From NCBI GenBank assembly GCA_905215725.1, contig CAJMRD010000041.1, positions 1 through 18,231 on the forward strand: DNA of 18,231 bases, given 5' to 3'. The notes under the pieces were generated by a model, which was not told the DNA's origin, did not search any database, and saw only the letters and a program-made list of their open reading frames with translations. Within the stretch, counting starts at the first letter, position 1; each line of letters starts with the position of its first letter. This document shows positions 7,592 through 14,631 of this stretch, one piece after another. This DNA is from an uncultured bacterium (GTDB taxonomy: Bacteria; Actinomycetota; Coriobacteriia; Coriobacteriales; Coriobacteriaceae). The position numbers and the translations under genes are program-made.

Positions 7592-7617
7592 TCGATTCAC
7601 TATTTGCTTGAATGTAT

Positions 7618-7656
7618 AACCGGTTGGAATTCCCATTCCAACCGGTTTTTTGTTTG
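7618..7656 (+). terminator. Strong Rho-independent terminator after the second gtrA gene
   Basis: AACCGGTTGGAAT (7618-7630) pairs perfectly with ATTCCAACCGGTT (7635-7647) around a TCCC loop, followed by TTTTTGTTT. Confidence 0.92.
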
Positions 7657-7690
7657 CCGAGAGATCCGGCGACCCAGTCCCATTCGCACG

Positions 7691-7728
7691 AAAAACGGGC
7701 GGCCCGGATGTTTGTCCGAACCGCCCGT
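7691..7728 (-). terminator. Rho-independent terminator of the DUF4430 gene unit
   Basis: Read on the minus strand, arms 7728-7715 and 7708-7695 form a 14-pair stem (two G-U pairs) with a 6-base loop. The run of five T on the minus strand corresponds to A at 7691-7695. It lies 23 bp after the last stop of the riboswitch-led unit and faces the gtrA terminator. Confidence 0.88.
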
Positions 7729-7750
7729 CTGGCGCGCTATGTCGAGGCCT

Positions 7751-8653
7751 CTAGCCTGTAACGTAATACCAGACTACGTTGTCGCCGTTTGAGAGAACGT
7801 AGTTACTACAGGCCGTCATGGGCGTTGTGCCGTTGACGGAGTACATCCACCCGCTCGTGCCGCCGTACTGTTTCTCGGCCAAACCACCAATCGCGGAAAC
7901 ATACGTGCCGTACGACGAGCCGTGTGCGTTGACAGAAAGGCCTAGCGCGCACAGGGCATCGTAAACGGTAGCGCCTTCGTTAAAGGTAAAGGTGCCGCCA
8001 GAGGACACGGGATTGCCCACAGCGCTCGATGTGACCGAAACCGTCACCGTAACGTAGTTGGACTCCTGTGAGCCGCTTTGGCTGCCCGAGGAGGCGTTTC
8101 CACCATTAGAGGATGAGGCTCCATCAGACGACTGGCCACCGCCCGAAGAAGCACCGCCAGACGCATTGGAAGTATCACCGGCTCCCGTATTTTGGGCAGC
8201 GGATTTATCGCCAGACTTCTTGCCGCCCCGGTCCTCGGACTTCTTGCTATCCGAGTTTTTGTCCGATTCCTTGTTTGAAGACTCGGAATCGTCCTTGGCG
8301 TCGTTCGAACCCTTGGGCTCGTCTTTTGCATCATTCGAAGATTTGGAATCCTTGGAACTAGCCTCGCCCGAAGCGGCAGACGAGCCAGACCCCTTGGTGT
8401 CCTTGGCGACGACGCTCTCCCCCGTCACGGTCTGAACGATCCAGTCAATGGACCAGGCGCCGCTCTCGGAAGGATGGACGAAGCCCAGCGAGACGACGAT
8501 CAGAATGGTGCACGCGGCAGCAAGAACGCCAAGGAGCGCCTTGCGACGAGAGGCGGACGCCGCCGAAGCGGCGCCCTGTTGCTTTGCATCGTCGAACTGA
8601 ATGAACGAGGAATCTGGTTGCTTGGGGTCAGCGTCCTTGGATTTATTGGACAC
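7751..8653 (-). CDS. Membrane-anchored DUF4430 (transcobalamin-like) protein
   Basis: About 300 residues. A 38-residue cytoplasmic start is followed by one membrane segment (about residues 39-59, ALLGVLAAACTILIVVSLGF), then a low-complexity Ser/Lys/Asp/Gly stalk (about 85-200) and a C-terminal DUF4430 domain (about 203-300). The domain shows TFTFNEGATVYDALCALG, YGTYVSAIGGLAEK, SGWMYSVNG and a final NGDNVVWYYV. DUF4430 resembles the C-terminal domain of transcobalamin and intrinsic factor. There is no secretion cut site, so the domain would be displayed outside on a membrane tether. The start is ambiguous: GTG at 8653 has AGGTG six bases upstream, overlapping the preceding stop; GTG at 8662 abuts that stop directly and lacks a site. 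Either way translation is coupled to the upstream large DUF4430 gene and falls under the same cobalamin riboswitch. Cobamide binding is inferred from domain plus riboswitch. Confidence 0.85.
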   Translation of the reverse strand: MSNKSKDADPKQPDSSFIQFDDAKQQGAASAASASRRKALLGVLAAACTILIVVSLGFVHPSESGAWSIDWIVQTVTGESVVAKDTKGSGSSAASGEASSKDSKSSNDAKDEPKGSNDAKDDSESSNKESDKNSDSKKSEDRGGKKSGDKSAAQNTGAGDTSNASGGASSGGGQSSDGASSSNGGNASSGSQSGSQESNYVTVTVSVTSSAVGNPVSSGGTFTFNEGATVYDALCALGLSVNAHGSSYGTYVSAIGGLAEKQYGGTSGWMYSVNGTTPMTACSNYVLSNGDNVVWYYVTG

Positions 8654-8662
8654 AACCCTCAC

Positions 8663-11584
8663 CTACCGACGTTTGGTGAACACGAACACGCCGACGATGG
8701 CGAGACCGATGACGCCGGCGGCAACGCCAACAATGGCGAGCGGGTTGGTGCCAGTCTCCTGCTCGGAAGCACTAGAGGACTTCTTAGCAGTGGTCGTAGA
8801 AGCAGCACCCGTATCGGACTTGGAATCGGACTTCTTGTCGGACTTCTTGTCGGACTTGCTGTCCTTCTTGTCAGACTTCTTGTCAGACTTCTTCTCGCCC
8901 TTCTTATCGGACTTATCGGAGTCCTTCTTGTTGGACTTGTTGTCCTTGGTCTCTCTCTTGGTCGACACCGTCGTCTTGGCCACCGGCTTCTTGCCCGGGG
9001 CAATAGCGCCGCCCTTCGAGCCGGAGCCAGAACCCGCGCCAGCGCCAGTGCCGGAACCAGTACCGATACCAGAACCGCCGCCATTCGAACCAGCGCCGCC
9101 GTTACCGCCAGGGTTAACGGCATTCTTGGTCCACTTGGCATACAGCGTCAGGTCGGCCGTTACCGGTGTGCTAAAGTCATACGCCTGCGTGCAAGCCTCA
9201 TCGGTATACCAACCGCCGAAAGTGTAGCCATCGCGCGTCGGATCGGCCGGCTTGACCAGCTTGCCATCGGCCGTAGCAACAAACTTAGTATCGCAAGCAG
9301 ACCCGCCGTTGGAATTAAAGGCAACCGTCCAAGACTCAACGGCCCCGAGCTTGAACAGCGTGCCCGAGTCATTGATGTAGTACAGGTTGCCAGATGCATC
9401 GGCAATGACCGGAGAGTCACAGTACTGGTAATGGCCAGCCGCATCATAAATCTGCGTCGCCTCTGCATCGCCGAGCGTATAGCGATACACGCCACCACCA
9501 GTTGAGTAGTTGACGTAATCCTTGCTATCCGCGCTGTTAACGGTGAAGTACACATAGGTCTTGCCGCCCTGAACACTCACCAGCGGAGTAGCAGCAATAC
9601 CGTTAAATCCGGCCGGTAGTTCTTTACCGTCAGCAGCGGTGACCATCGTGGTCTTACCAGTCTTCAGGTTATAGAGAACCAGAGCAGATCCAGTATCCGT
9701 CTGCCCACCGACAATCAAGTTGTCGCCAGAGACCGCCGGGGCGCTCATGTTATTAGTAAGACCCAGGTCGACCGTCTTCTGCTCGCTCAGCACGCCCTTC
9801 GCCGAAAGCGAAATCACATGGAGCTTTCCATCGTGCGTCATCTGATAGAAGGTCGAGCCATTGGACGGATCGGCGACGCAGTCAGCGTTCGCAAGGGCGC
9901 CGAGCTTCATGGTCGAAACGACATCACCCGTTGCCTTATCAATGCACTTAAGCGTACCTGCGCTCGTGGGGACGATGGCGTACTTATCCGTCAGGGCAGC
10001 GCCAGTCCAATAATAGCCCTCAGCTGCGTCGATGTTCTGCCAAGAGACTTCGCCTGTGGCGATCTTGATGCGCGTAAAGGAACCGTTGACGTATTTCTTC
10101 CCATCAGCCGTGCCTACATAGACGTACTCGCCGTCCGAAACGACGGTGCAGGAGCTCTGCGTCAAGTCCGTCAAACCGGGCGTCAGCCACTTGCAGATCA
10201 GCTTGTCTGCAGTAATCGCCTGGACCGCACCGCCGTTGAGCGGAACGATGATAAGGCCATTGGTATAGATCGGACGAGAGGTATAGCTCACCTTGGAGGC
10301 AAGCGGCGCAGAGGCAACCTTTTTGCCCGTGGACGAATCGATCTTAATGAGTTCGTTCTCGGTCGCGATGTACACAAAGCCGTTAGCGATGACAGGCTCG
10401 CTGCAGTTGGCATACTGCTGGCCAGACTCGGCCTTCCAATCGAAGGCCCACTTAAGACCGGCGGCCTGCGCAGGCGTCTTGGCATCCGTTACGGTCGAAC
10501 CGTTGCCACTGTTGCCGTAGCCGGCCCACTCGGCACCCCAATCAGGAGCCGTCGCGCTCGGGTCCACGACAATCTTGTCGGGATCGGGCATGGCCGAATC
10601 GTCGGTGGTATATGCAAGCGTAACCTTATCGCCGCTCTTGAGCGTAATCTGATTGGCGCAGAGTAAGGAGGGCTCTCCATTGATATACAGGTGCCAATAT
10701 TTATTGGTCGCAGCATCCCAGACATACGGCTTGTGATCGAACGGCGAAGTAATGGAATTAAGGAACCAGTACTCACCACTCTGGGAGCCGTTGTACGTAA
10801 CGCCCTTGGCCTTCAGAACTACCTCAATAAGGTTCTGGGCCGTGGAGCCTTCGGGCAGAGAAACATTGCTTGCCGTGCCCCAACGCGTATTGTTCCCGTT
10901 GACATCGGGACCGATAACATCGACGGACCCAAGAACCTGACCGGGGAGGGCATCGGAGTCAGCACCATACATAAAGGTGACGGCGTCACCCTCCTGGAGC
11001 TTGTAGGCACCGGCGCCAACGTCGGCGAACTTGCCATTTACGTAGAATTGCCAATAGCTCTTGGTCGCAGCATCCCAGCCATAGGACTTACTGTCGAACG
11101 GCGAAGTAATGCCGTTGAGGAACCAGCCCCAAGACGATTCGCCAGCATCGAGAGTAAGGCCGGTCTGCTCAAGGAGATCCTTGGCAGTAGAGCCCGCCTT
11201 GAGACTCGTCTGGCCCGTCGAGGCCCACACCTGCTGCTTGCCGTCCTTGTCCTTGCCAAGCACCTGAACGGAAGCATGAACGGAATCAGAGGGCAACTGG
11301 TCGCCCCAGCCACCGTAGAACCACGTGACGGTATCGCCGGCATGGATGGTGACATTGTCCGCCGTATAGTCACTCGACTTGCCGTTGATAAACAGCTGCC
11401 AATAGGTCGAATAATCGAGCGGCGTACCCAGCTCAACACCGTTGTACTTAAGGCTCAGAATGAAAGAGCCCGCAGCAACGGCGTCGATGCCATTCGCCTC
11501 GAGCGCGACCTTCGTAAGGTCAAGTGCGCTCGAGCCGGACGTCACCACATACTGCGCGTTGTCGACCCAGGTCTGAGTCTTGCC
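8663..11584 (-). CDS. C-terminal part of the large DUF4430 protein: three repeats, beta-propeller, Flg_new repeat, wall anchor
   Basis: Continues in frame after the TAG. In numbering of the uninterrupted protein: rest of repeat 2 to about 410, repeat 3 at 412-524 and repeat 4 at 527-639 (both with ITSPFD and YW-x5-NG motifs). From about 655 to 1056 there are roughly eight PQQ-like propeller strands, such as PVIANGFVYIATENELIKID and DSPVIADASGNLYYINDSG. An InlB/Flg_new repeat follows at about 1060-1130 (AFNSNGGSACD, GYTFGGWYTDE, LYAKW). Next come a Gly/Ser linker, a Lys/Ser/Asp stalk, EQETGTN, a hydrophobic span at about 1257-1276 and the tail FTKRR. The GTG codons at 11548 and 11545 are the first possible restarts but have no ribosome-binding site and no signal peptide follows, so independent export is not expected. 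The following gene overlaps the stop region. Confidence 0.8.
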   Translation of the reverse strand, partial: GKTQTWVDNAQYVVTSGSSALDLTKVALEANGIDAVAAGSFILSLKYNGVELGTPLDYSTYWQLFINGKSSDYTADNVTIHAGDTVTWFYGGWGDQLPSDSVHASVQVLGKDKDGKQQVWASTGQTSLKAGSTAKDLLEQTGLTLDAGESSWGWFLNGITSPFDSKSYGWDAATKSYWQFYVNGKFADVGAGAYKLQEGDAVTFMYGADSDALPGQVLGSVDVIGPDVNGNNTRWGTASNVSLPEGSTAQNLIEVVLKAKGVTYNGSQSGEYWFLNSITSPFDHKPYVWDAATNKYWHLYINGEPSLLCANQITLKSGDKVTLAYTTDDSAMPDPDKIVVDPSATAPDWGAEWAGYGNSGNGSTVTDAKTPAQAAGLKWAFDWKAESGQQYANCSEPVIANGFVYIATENELIKIDSSTGKKVASAPLASKVSYTSRPIYTNGLIIVPLNGGAVQAITADKLICKWLTPGLTDLTQSSCTVVSDGEYVYVGTADGKKYVNGSFTRIKIATGEVSWQNIDAAEGYYWTGAALTDKYAIVPTSAGTLKCIDKATGDVVSTMKLGALANADCVADPSNGSTFYQMTHDGKLHVISLSAKGVLSEQKTVDLGLTNNMSAPAVSGDNLIVGGQTDTGSALVLYNLKTGKTTMVTAADGKELPAGFNGIAATPLVSVQGGKTYVYFTVNSADSKDYVNYSTGGGVYRYTLGDAEATQIYDAAGHYQYCDSPVIADASGNLYYINDSGTLFKLGAVESWTVAFNSNGGSACDTKFVATADGKLVKPADPTRDGYTFGGWYTDEACTQAYDFSTPVTADLTLYAKWTKNAVNPGGNGGAGSNGGGSGIGTGSGTGAGAGSGSGSKGGAIAPGKKPVAKTTVSTKRETKDNKSNKKDSDKSDKKGEKKSDKKSDKKDSKSDKKSDKKSDSKSDTGAASTTTAKKSSSASEQETGTNPLAIVGVAAGVIGLAIVGVFVFTKRR
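8813..8947 (-). repeat. Degenerate 12-bp tandem repeat encoding a Lys/Ser/Asp stalk
   Basis: Units close to GGACTTCTTGTC (plus strand) encode repeated Asp-Lys-Lys-Ser on the minus strand, about 45 residues in all. This is a typical spacer between the folded head and the wall anchor. Such repeats may change length by slippage in steps of four residues. Confidence 0.8.
10693..11126 (-). repeat. Direct duplication inside DUF4430 repeats 3 and 4 (77 bp, 357 bp apart)
   Basis: Bases 10693-10769 and 11050-11126 match at 62 of 77 positions, including two exact 18-base blocks (TTGGTCGCAGCATCCCAG and TCGAACGGCGAAGTAATG). The 357-bp spacing is exactly 119 codons, the length of one DUF4430 repeat. Repeats 3 and 4 therefore look like the product of a fairly recent in-frame duplication. 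Confidence 0.8.
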
Positions 11585-12511
11585 CTAGGCATCGCGACCA
11601 ATGACGGTCACATTTGCGGCAACCTGATCCTTAACGATAGGGGACGCGCTACCAGCCGTATAGGCAAACTCAATCTTCTGCCCCTGGGTGAGCTTGATGC
11701 TGCTCGCACCAACCGAGGAAGACGCGCCGTCGACGAACAGCTGCCAGAAGGCATAAGTCGTCGGATCGTAGGCAAGCGTGCGGCCATCGCTCGGAGACGT
11801 GATGCTCTTGAGGTAGAACCCATATGCCGTGTTCGCATCGTAGTCTGCCTTGAAGCCCGTCTTCTGCTGCAGCTTAACGAAGGCGTCCGCAGCCGTCGAG
11901 CCCTCGTCAAGCTTGAGTTGCGTAGGTGCCACCCAGGTCTGAGCCTTGCCGTCGGCATCGGTGCCGATAATCGAGAACGAGACCTCGACTTGCTTCTTGG
12001 CGACATCGCCAGTTTCTGTCGGGTTCCCTGTCTGAACGGCAGCCGCGGCGGCAGATCCTGCTTGGCCAGCGGATGCCGTCGAAGACTGCTCGCTCGAGGC
12101 AGGGCTCTCCCCCGTCACCGAGCCTTCGTCGCCAGCTGCTGCCCCTGTTGTGGCGGCACTGGCTGCAGGCGCGCTCCCGGAATCCGAAACCTCGGCCTTG
12201 CCCTGGTCGGCAGCACCGTCCGCGGCCCCCGTGCCCTCACTCGGTGTCGCAGCCTGAGCCACAGCCTCGGCAATGCCCTCGGCGCCCTCGGCCCACAGCT
12301 GAGCCGGTGTGGTGCCAAAGGCCATCGCGAAGGCCAGGAATGCCACCAGGCAGCGCTTGGCTACACCGCGTGCAATCGCGCCACGGCGATGCAACGAGGC
12401 GCGCTCGCGCTCGTCCTCAAACATATCCATTTGTCCCCCATTGTCTGTACTCGGAGCGTTGCCTTGAGGCTGCCCCACGTCATCGCGCATGTTGCGCTCG
12501 AGTTCCCCCAT
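11585..12511 (-). CDS. N-terminal fragment of the large DUF4430 protein: signal peptide plus first repeat
   Basis: A 308-residue product that would be made if the TAG is read as a stop. Residues 1-50 are a long charged leader ending in RRGAIARGVAKR, followed by a hydrophobic core (54-66) and a likely signal-peptidase site near residue 74 (AQLWA-EG). Residues 75-170 are an Ala/Ser/Gly/Thr-rich spacer. Residues 175-293 hold one DUF4430 repeat (IIGTDADGKAQTW, GSTAADAF, YGFYLKSITSPSDG, FWQLFVDG, GQKIEFAY). The ATG at 12509-12511 has AAGGGG six bases upstream and GGAGG 13 bases upstream; ATG codons at residues 28 and 30 would give a more usual signal-peptide leader and are possible starts. Without the C-terminal sorting signal this fragment would be secreted, not anchored. 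Confidence 0.75.
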   Translation of the reverse strand: MGELERNMRDDVGQPQGNAPSTDNGGQMDMFEDERERASLHRRGAIARGVAKRCLVAFLAFAMAFGTTPAQLWAEGAEGIAEAVAQAATPSEGTGAADGAADQGKAEVSDSGSAPAASAATTGAAAGDEGSVTGESPASSEQSSTASAGQAGSAAAAAVQTGNPTETGDVAKKQVEVSFSIIGTDADGKAQTWVAPTQLKLDEGSTAADAFVKLQQKTGFKADYDANTAYGFYLKSITSPSDGRTLAYDPTTYAFWQLFVDGASSSVGASSIKLTQGQKIEFAYTAGSASPIVKDQVAANVTVIGRDA

Positions 12512-12600
12512 CGGGGTCCCCTTCCCTCCAGAGCCCTATGCACACCGACGGCATACGCCGCAGCCGCATGCAAGATGGGAGGCGATCCGACTTAACCTTA

Positions 12601-12738
12601 ACGGCTCAGGCGCGCCGTCCGATCTGCGACGCGAACATCCCGAGCCAAGAGGAATTACGGTTACTGGTACAGCCGGGGACTTGCACCCCGATTCTCCCAA
12701 ACGCGCAGGAAAACCGCGCATTCGTGCGTCTCCGCACC
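12601..12738 (-). promoter_or_regulatory. Cobalamin (B12) riboswitch
   Basis: On the minus strand, 12697-12661 reads GGGAGAATC, then GGGGTGCAAGTCCCC, then GGCTGTACCAGTAA, followed by CCGTAA. This lines up with the conserved cobalamin aptamer core (for example GGGAATCCAGTGCGAATCTGG-AGCTG...GCGGTAA in E. coli btuB). A GTGCG/CGCAC stem and a GCGC/GCGC stem lie 5' of it (12739-12701). On the 3' side GGCTCGGG (12646-12639) pairs with CCTGAGCC (12610-12603). Between aptamer and gene, CCTCC at 12582-12578 can pair with the GGAGG at 12529-12525, and CCCC-GAT-GGGG (12516-12506) encloses the start codon, so control of translation initiation is more likely than termination: no T-run hairpin is seen. Exact aptamer borders are approximate. 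It should lower expression of the DUF4430 unit when cobalamin is plentiful. Confidence 0.85.
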
Positions 12739-12740
12739 AC

Positions 12741-12768
12741 CATCTAGGCCATCGATTATTACCGTCAA
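12741..12768 (-). promoter_or_regulatory. Promoter of the riboswitch-led DUF4430 unit
   Basis: On the minus strand TTGACG (12768-12763) is followed after 16 bases by TAGATG (12746-12741). The -35 matches five of six consensus bases and the -10 three of six. A start near 12735 would place the whole aptamer core in the leader, giving a 5' UTR of about 220 nt. Confidence 0.5.
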
Positions 12769-12781
12769 AATGGTATCACGC

Positions 12782-12809
12782 AAAAGGGCCTCGCACGCAG
12801 GCGAAGCCC
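12782..12809 (-). terminator. Rho-independent terminator after the UbiB-like gene
   Basis: On the minus strand GGGCTTCGC (12809-12801) pairs with GCGAGGCCC (12794-12786), one G-U pair, around CTGCGT and is followed by TTTT (12785-12782). It separates the kinase-like gene from the riboswitch promoter 14 bp further on. Confidence 0.85.
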
Positions 12810-12859
12810 AAGGTAAAAGCTATTGTTTGCGATAGGAAATGCGGTGACGGTCGCAGCCT

Positions 12860-14623
12860 CTAGTGCTTGCCGCCGTGGCTGTTGAGCCAGATATTGCGGC
12901 CCAGCATAAGCGCCAGCACCAGCGCGCTCACGTAGCCCATAAAGCCAATGACTGGGATACCAAACACAACCGGCTCGATACGTGCGTAGTACACCACCGA
13001 CGAACCGATAAACAGGCCGGCGATAACGATAGCCATCGACATGCGGTCGATAATTCCGCCCAGCTGTCGCAGCGCCTTATCGCTGCTCATAATCTGCGTG
13101 TTCACCTTAAGCTGCCCGCGTGTGAGCATACGCGAAGCCAGCCCCAGGTACTCAGCCGCCTCGAGTGAGCCCTTCGCTGCGCGATAGCTGCTCGCGGCAA
13201 GATCGCGCCCCATGTCGCGCACGCGCGCATAGGTGCTTTTCTCGTTTTTGATGTGCGTCTGGATAATCTGGATCATGTTGACGTTGGGCATGTACTCGGT
13301 CAACAAACCCTCGAGCGTCACCATGCCGCGCGCGAACATCGTCACCACGCTCGGCAGCTCAACATCATTCTTACGCGCGAGGTTTAACAGCGAGGTCAAA
13401 AACTCGCCGATATCCAGATCCTTCAGGTCAAGGCCTGCAAAGTCAGCCACGATAAAGTCAAGATCGGACAAAAACGCTGAATGATCGAGCTCGGCCGAAT
13501 CGCCACGCGTCACGGCAAAGCGCATGAGCGAATCCTTGAGCTTGGGCACGTCACCCTCGGCCACGGCGAAAATCATGTCCTTGACGATACCGCGATCGTG
13601 GCTCGACATGCGTCCGACCATGCCCAAGTCGATAAAGTAAACGATGCCGTCCTTGAGGATGATATTTCCCGCATGCGGGTCGGCATGGAAAAAGCCGTCG
13701 TCGAGCACCTGCGTCGAATAGTCCTCGACGATCGCGGCGCCAATCTTTTCCAAGTCATAACCCTCGGCTGCCAGTCGTTTGGGATCGGCAATCGAGATGC
13801 CGTCAATGTAGTCCATGACCACAACATGCTCGGTGCAAAGGTCCAGGTAGGATTTGGGACACGACACGCCATGGACGCTCTTATGGAACTCATAGAAATC
13901 GTTGAGGTTTTTGGCCTCGGCCAAAAAGTTGGTCTCCTCGCGAAACGAGGTCCACAGCTCCTCGACCACGCCGTGCAGGTCAACGAATTGATCGGTGTTG
14001 ACGAACTTGGAAACGATACGCACCACCGAGCGGATGATATCGATGTCCTGTGCCATAACCTGCTGCGCACCGGGGCGCTGCACCTTGACGGCCACGTCCT
14101 CGCCCGTCACCAGACGAGCGCGGTGCACCTGCGCGAGCGATGCGCTACCAAGCGGGTTGGGGTCGATCGCATCGAACATCTCCCCCAGGCGCAGGCCGTA
14201 TTCTTCTTCCAGACAACTGAGTACGACCTCGTACGGCACAGGCTCCACGTCGGAGCGCAGACGACGCAGCTCGTCGCAAAAGCGTTGCGGCAGAATCTCG
14301 GACCGGTTGGCCAGAATCTGCCCCATCTTGACGAACATGGGGCCGAGTTCCTCGAGCAGGCGGCGCAAACGAACCGGCGTGAGGTTATCCCACACGCGGT
14401 ACTTTTTGACCAGGCGAACAATCTGCCCGATGCGTTCGCGACGACCCGCCGGCGTGAGCTGGTATTCCTCGTCCGGCGCCATCGCGTCGGGCTCCTCGGG
14501 CACCATATCGACAGCGCGCGGCTTCTTGCGAGCGCCCGAGACGGCGGCGTCGACCTCATCGACAACCGCCGCCTCGTCACCCAGAGGATCTAGATTGTTG
14601 TAATCGGTGGTGGAATCTGCCAT
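12860..14623 (-). CDS. ABC1/AarF/UbiB family atypical kinase-like membrane protein
   Basis: A 587-residue member of the UbiB/COQ8 protein-kinase-like family. Hallmarks: the KxGQ motif VKMGQ (residues 98-102), the Ala-rich loop PLGSASLAQVHRA (157-169) that replaces the glycine-rich loop, the ATP-site lysine K180 in VAVK, GFFHADPHAGN (310-320) and IDLG (331-334, the DFG equivalent). Two hydrophobic segments near 531-550 and 555-578 anchor it at the C-terminus. The first 55 residues are acidic and poorly conserved. In other bacteria UbiB is an ATPase-like factor supporting ubiquinone synthesis; homologues in bacteria without ubiquinone are thought to act on other isoprenoid or membrane lipids, so the substrate here is open. 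The ATG lies 8 bp after the stop of the phasin-like gene with no strong ribosome-binding site, which implies translational coupling. Confidence 0.93.
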   Translation of the reverse strand: MADSTTDYNNLDPLGDEAAVVDEVDAAVSGARKKPRAVDMVPEEPDAMAPDEEYQLTPAGRRERIGQIVRLVKKYRVWDNLTPVRLRRLLEELGPMFVKMGQILANRSEILPQRFCDELRRLRSDVEPVPYEVVLSCLEEEYGLRLGEMFDAIDPNPLGSASLAQVHRARLVTGEDVAVKVQRPGAQQVMAQDIDIIRSVVRIVSKFVNTDQFVDLHGVVEELWTSFREETNFLAEAKNLNDFYEFHKSVHGVSCPKSYLDLCTEHVVVMDYIDGISIADPKRLAAEGYDLEKIGAAIVEDYSTQVLDDGFFHADPHAGNIILKDGIVYFIDLGMVGRMSSHDRGIVKDMIFAVAEGDVPKLKDSLMRFAVTRGDSAELDHSAFLSDLDFIVADFAGLDLKDLDIGEFLTSLLNLARKNDVELPSVVTMFARGMVTLEGLLTEYMPNVNMIQIIQTHIKNEKSTYARVRDMGRDLAASSYRAAKGSLEAAEYLGLASRMLTRGQLKVNTQIMSSDKALRQLGGIIDRMSMAIVIAGLFIGSSVVYYARIEPVVFGIPVIGFMGYVSALVLALMLGRNIWLNSHGGKH

Positions 14624-14631
14624 CTGCGCTG

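Larger units (their letters stand above)
8663..12511 (-). pseudogene. Large surface protein with four DUF4430 repeats and a beta-propeller, split by an in-frame TAG
   Basis: A single frame of 1282 codons runs from ATG 12509-12511 to TAG 8663-8665 and is broken once, by TAG at 11585-11587 (codon 309). The break falls in the second DUF4430 repeat, in GRDA-stop-GKTQTW, where the other repeats read GTDADGKAQTW, GKDKDGKQQVW and GPDVNGNNTRW. The frame, domain order and codon use continue unchanged across it, so one substitution (for example CAG, GAG or AAG to TAG), a sequencing error or read-through explains it. Intact architecture: signal peptide, four DUF4430 repeats, PQQ-type propeller, Flg_new repeat, stalk and sorting signal. 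Because a cobalamin riboswitch precedes it, the intact protein is inferred to bind cobamides at the cell surface. It is listed as a pseudogene because the stop appears genuine; the two parts are described separately. Confidence 0.75.

Noticed and set aside
8813..8947. Possible CRISPR-like array in the short tandem repeats
   Set aside because: Units are about 12 bp, contiguous, without spacers, and encode a Lys/Ser/Asp stalk in frame.
8474..9505. 343-codon plus-strand frame opposite the stalk and Flg_new region
   Set aside because: It reflects the complement of Lys/Ser/Asp and Gly/Ser repeats (long Leu/Val/Gly runs) and has no recognisable domain.
11546..11548. GTG as an independent start for the C-terminal part of the split protein
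   Set aside because: No ribosome-binding site, no signal peptide follows, and it lies inside a DUF4430 repeat whose beginning is upstream of the TAG.
11585..11587. Pyrrolysine or selenocysteine insertion at the internal stop
   Set aside because: Pyrrolysine use is unlikely where nearly all genes end in TAG; selenocysteine uses TGA. No insertion-type hairpin was noted after the TAG.
10691..12595. 634-codon open frame on the plus strand opposite the large DUF4430 gene
   Set aside because: It is antisense to a gene with clear domains and consists of Arg/Gly/Ala-rich sequence typical of the complement of GC-biased codons; no family motif and no ribosome-binding site.
13481..14593. 370-codon plus-strand frame opposite the UbiB-like gene
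   Set aside because: The opposite strand encodes all UbiB hallmarks; this frame is His/Arg-rich shadow sequence.
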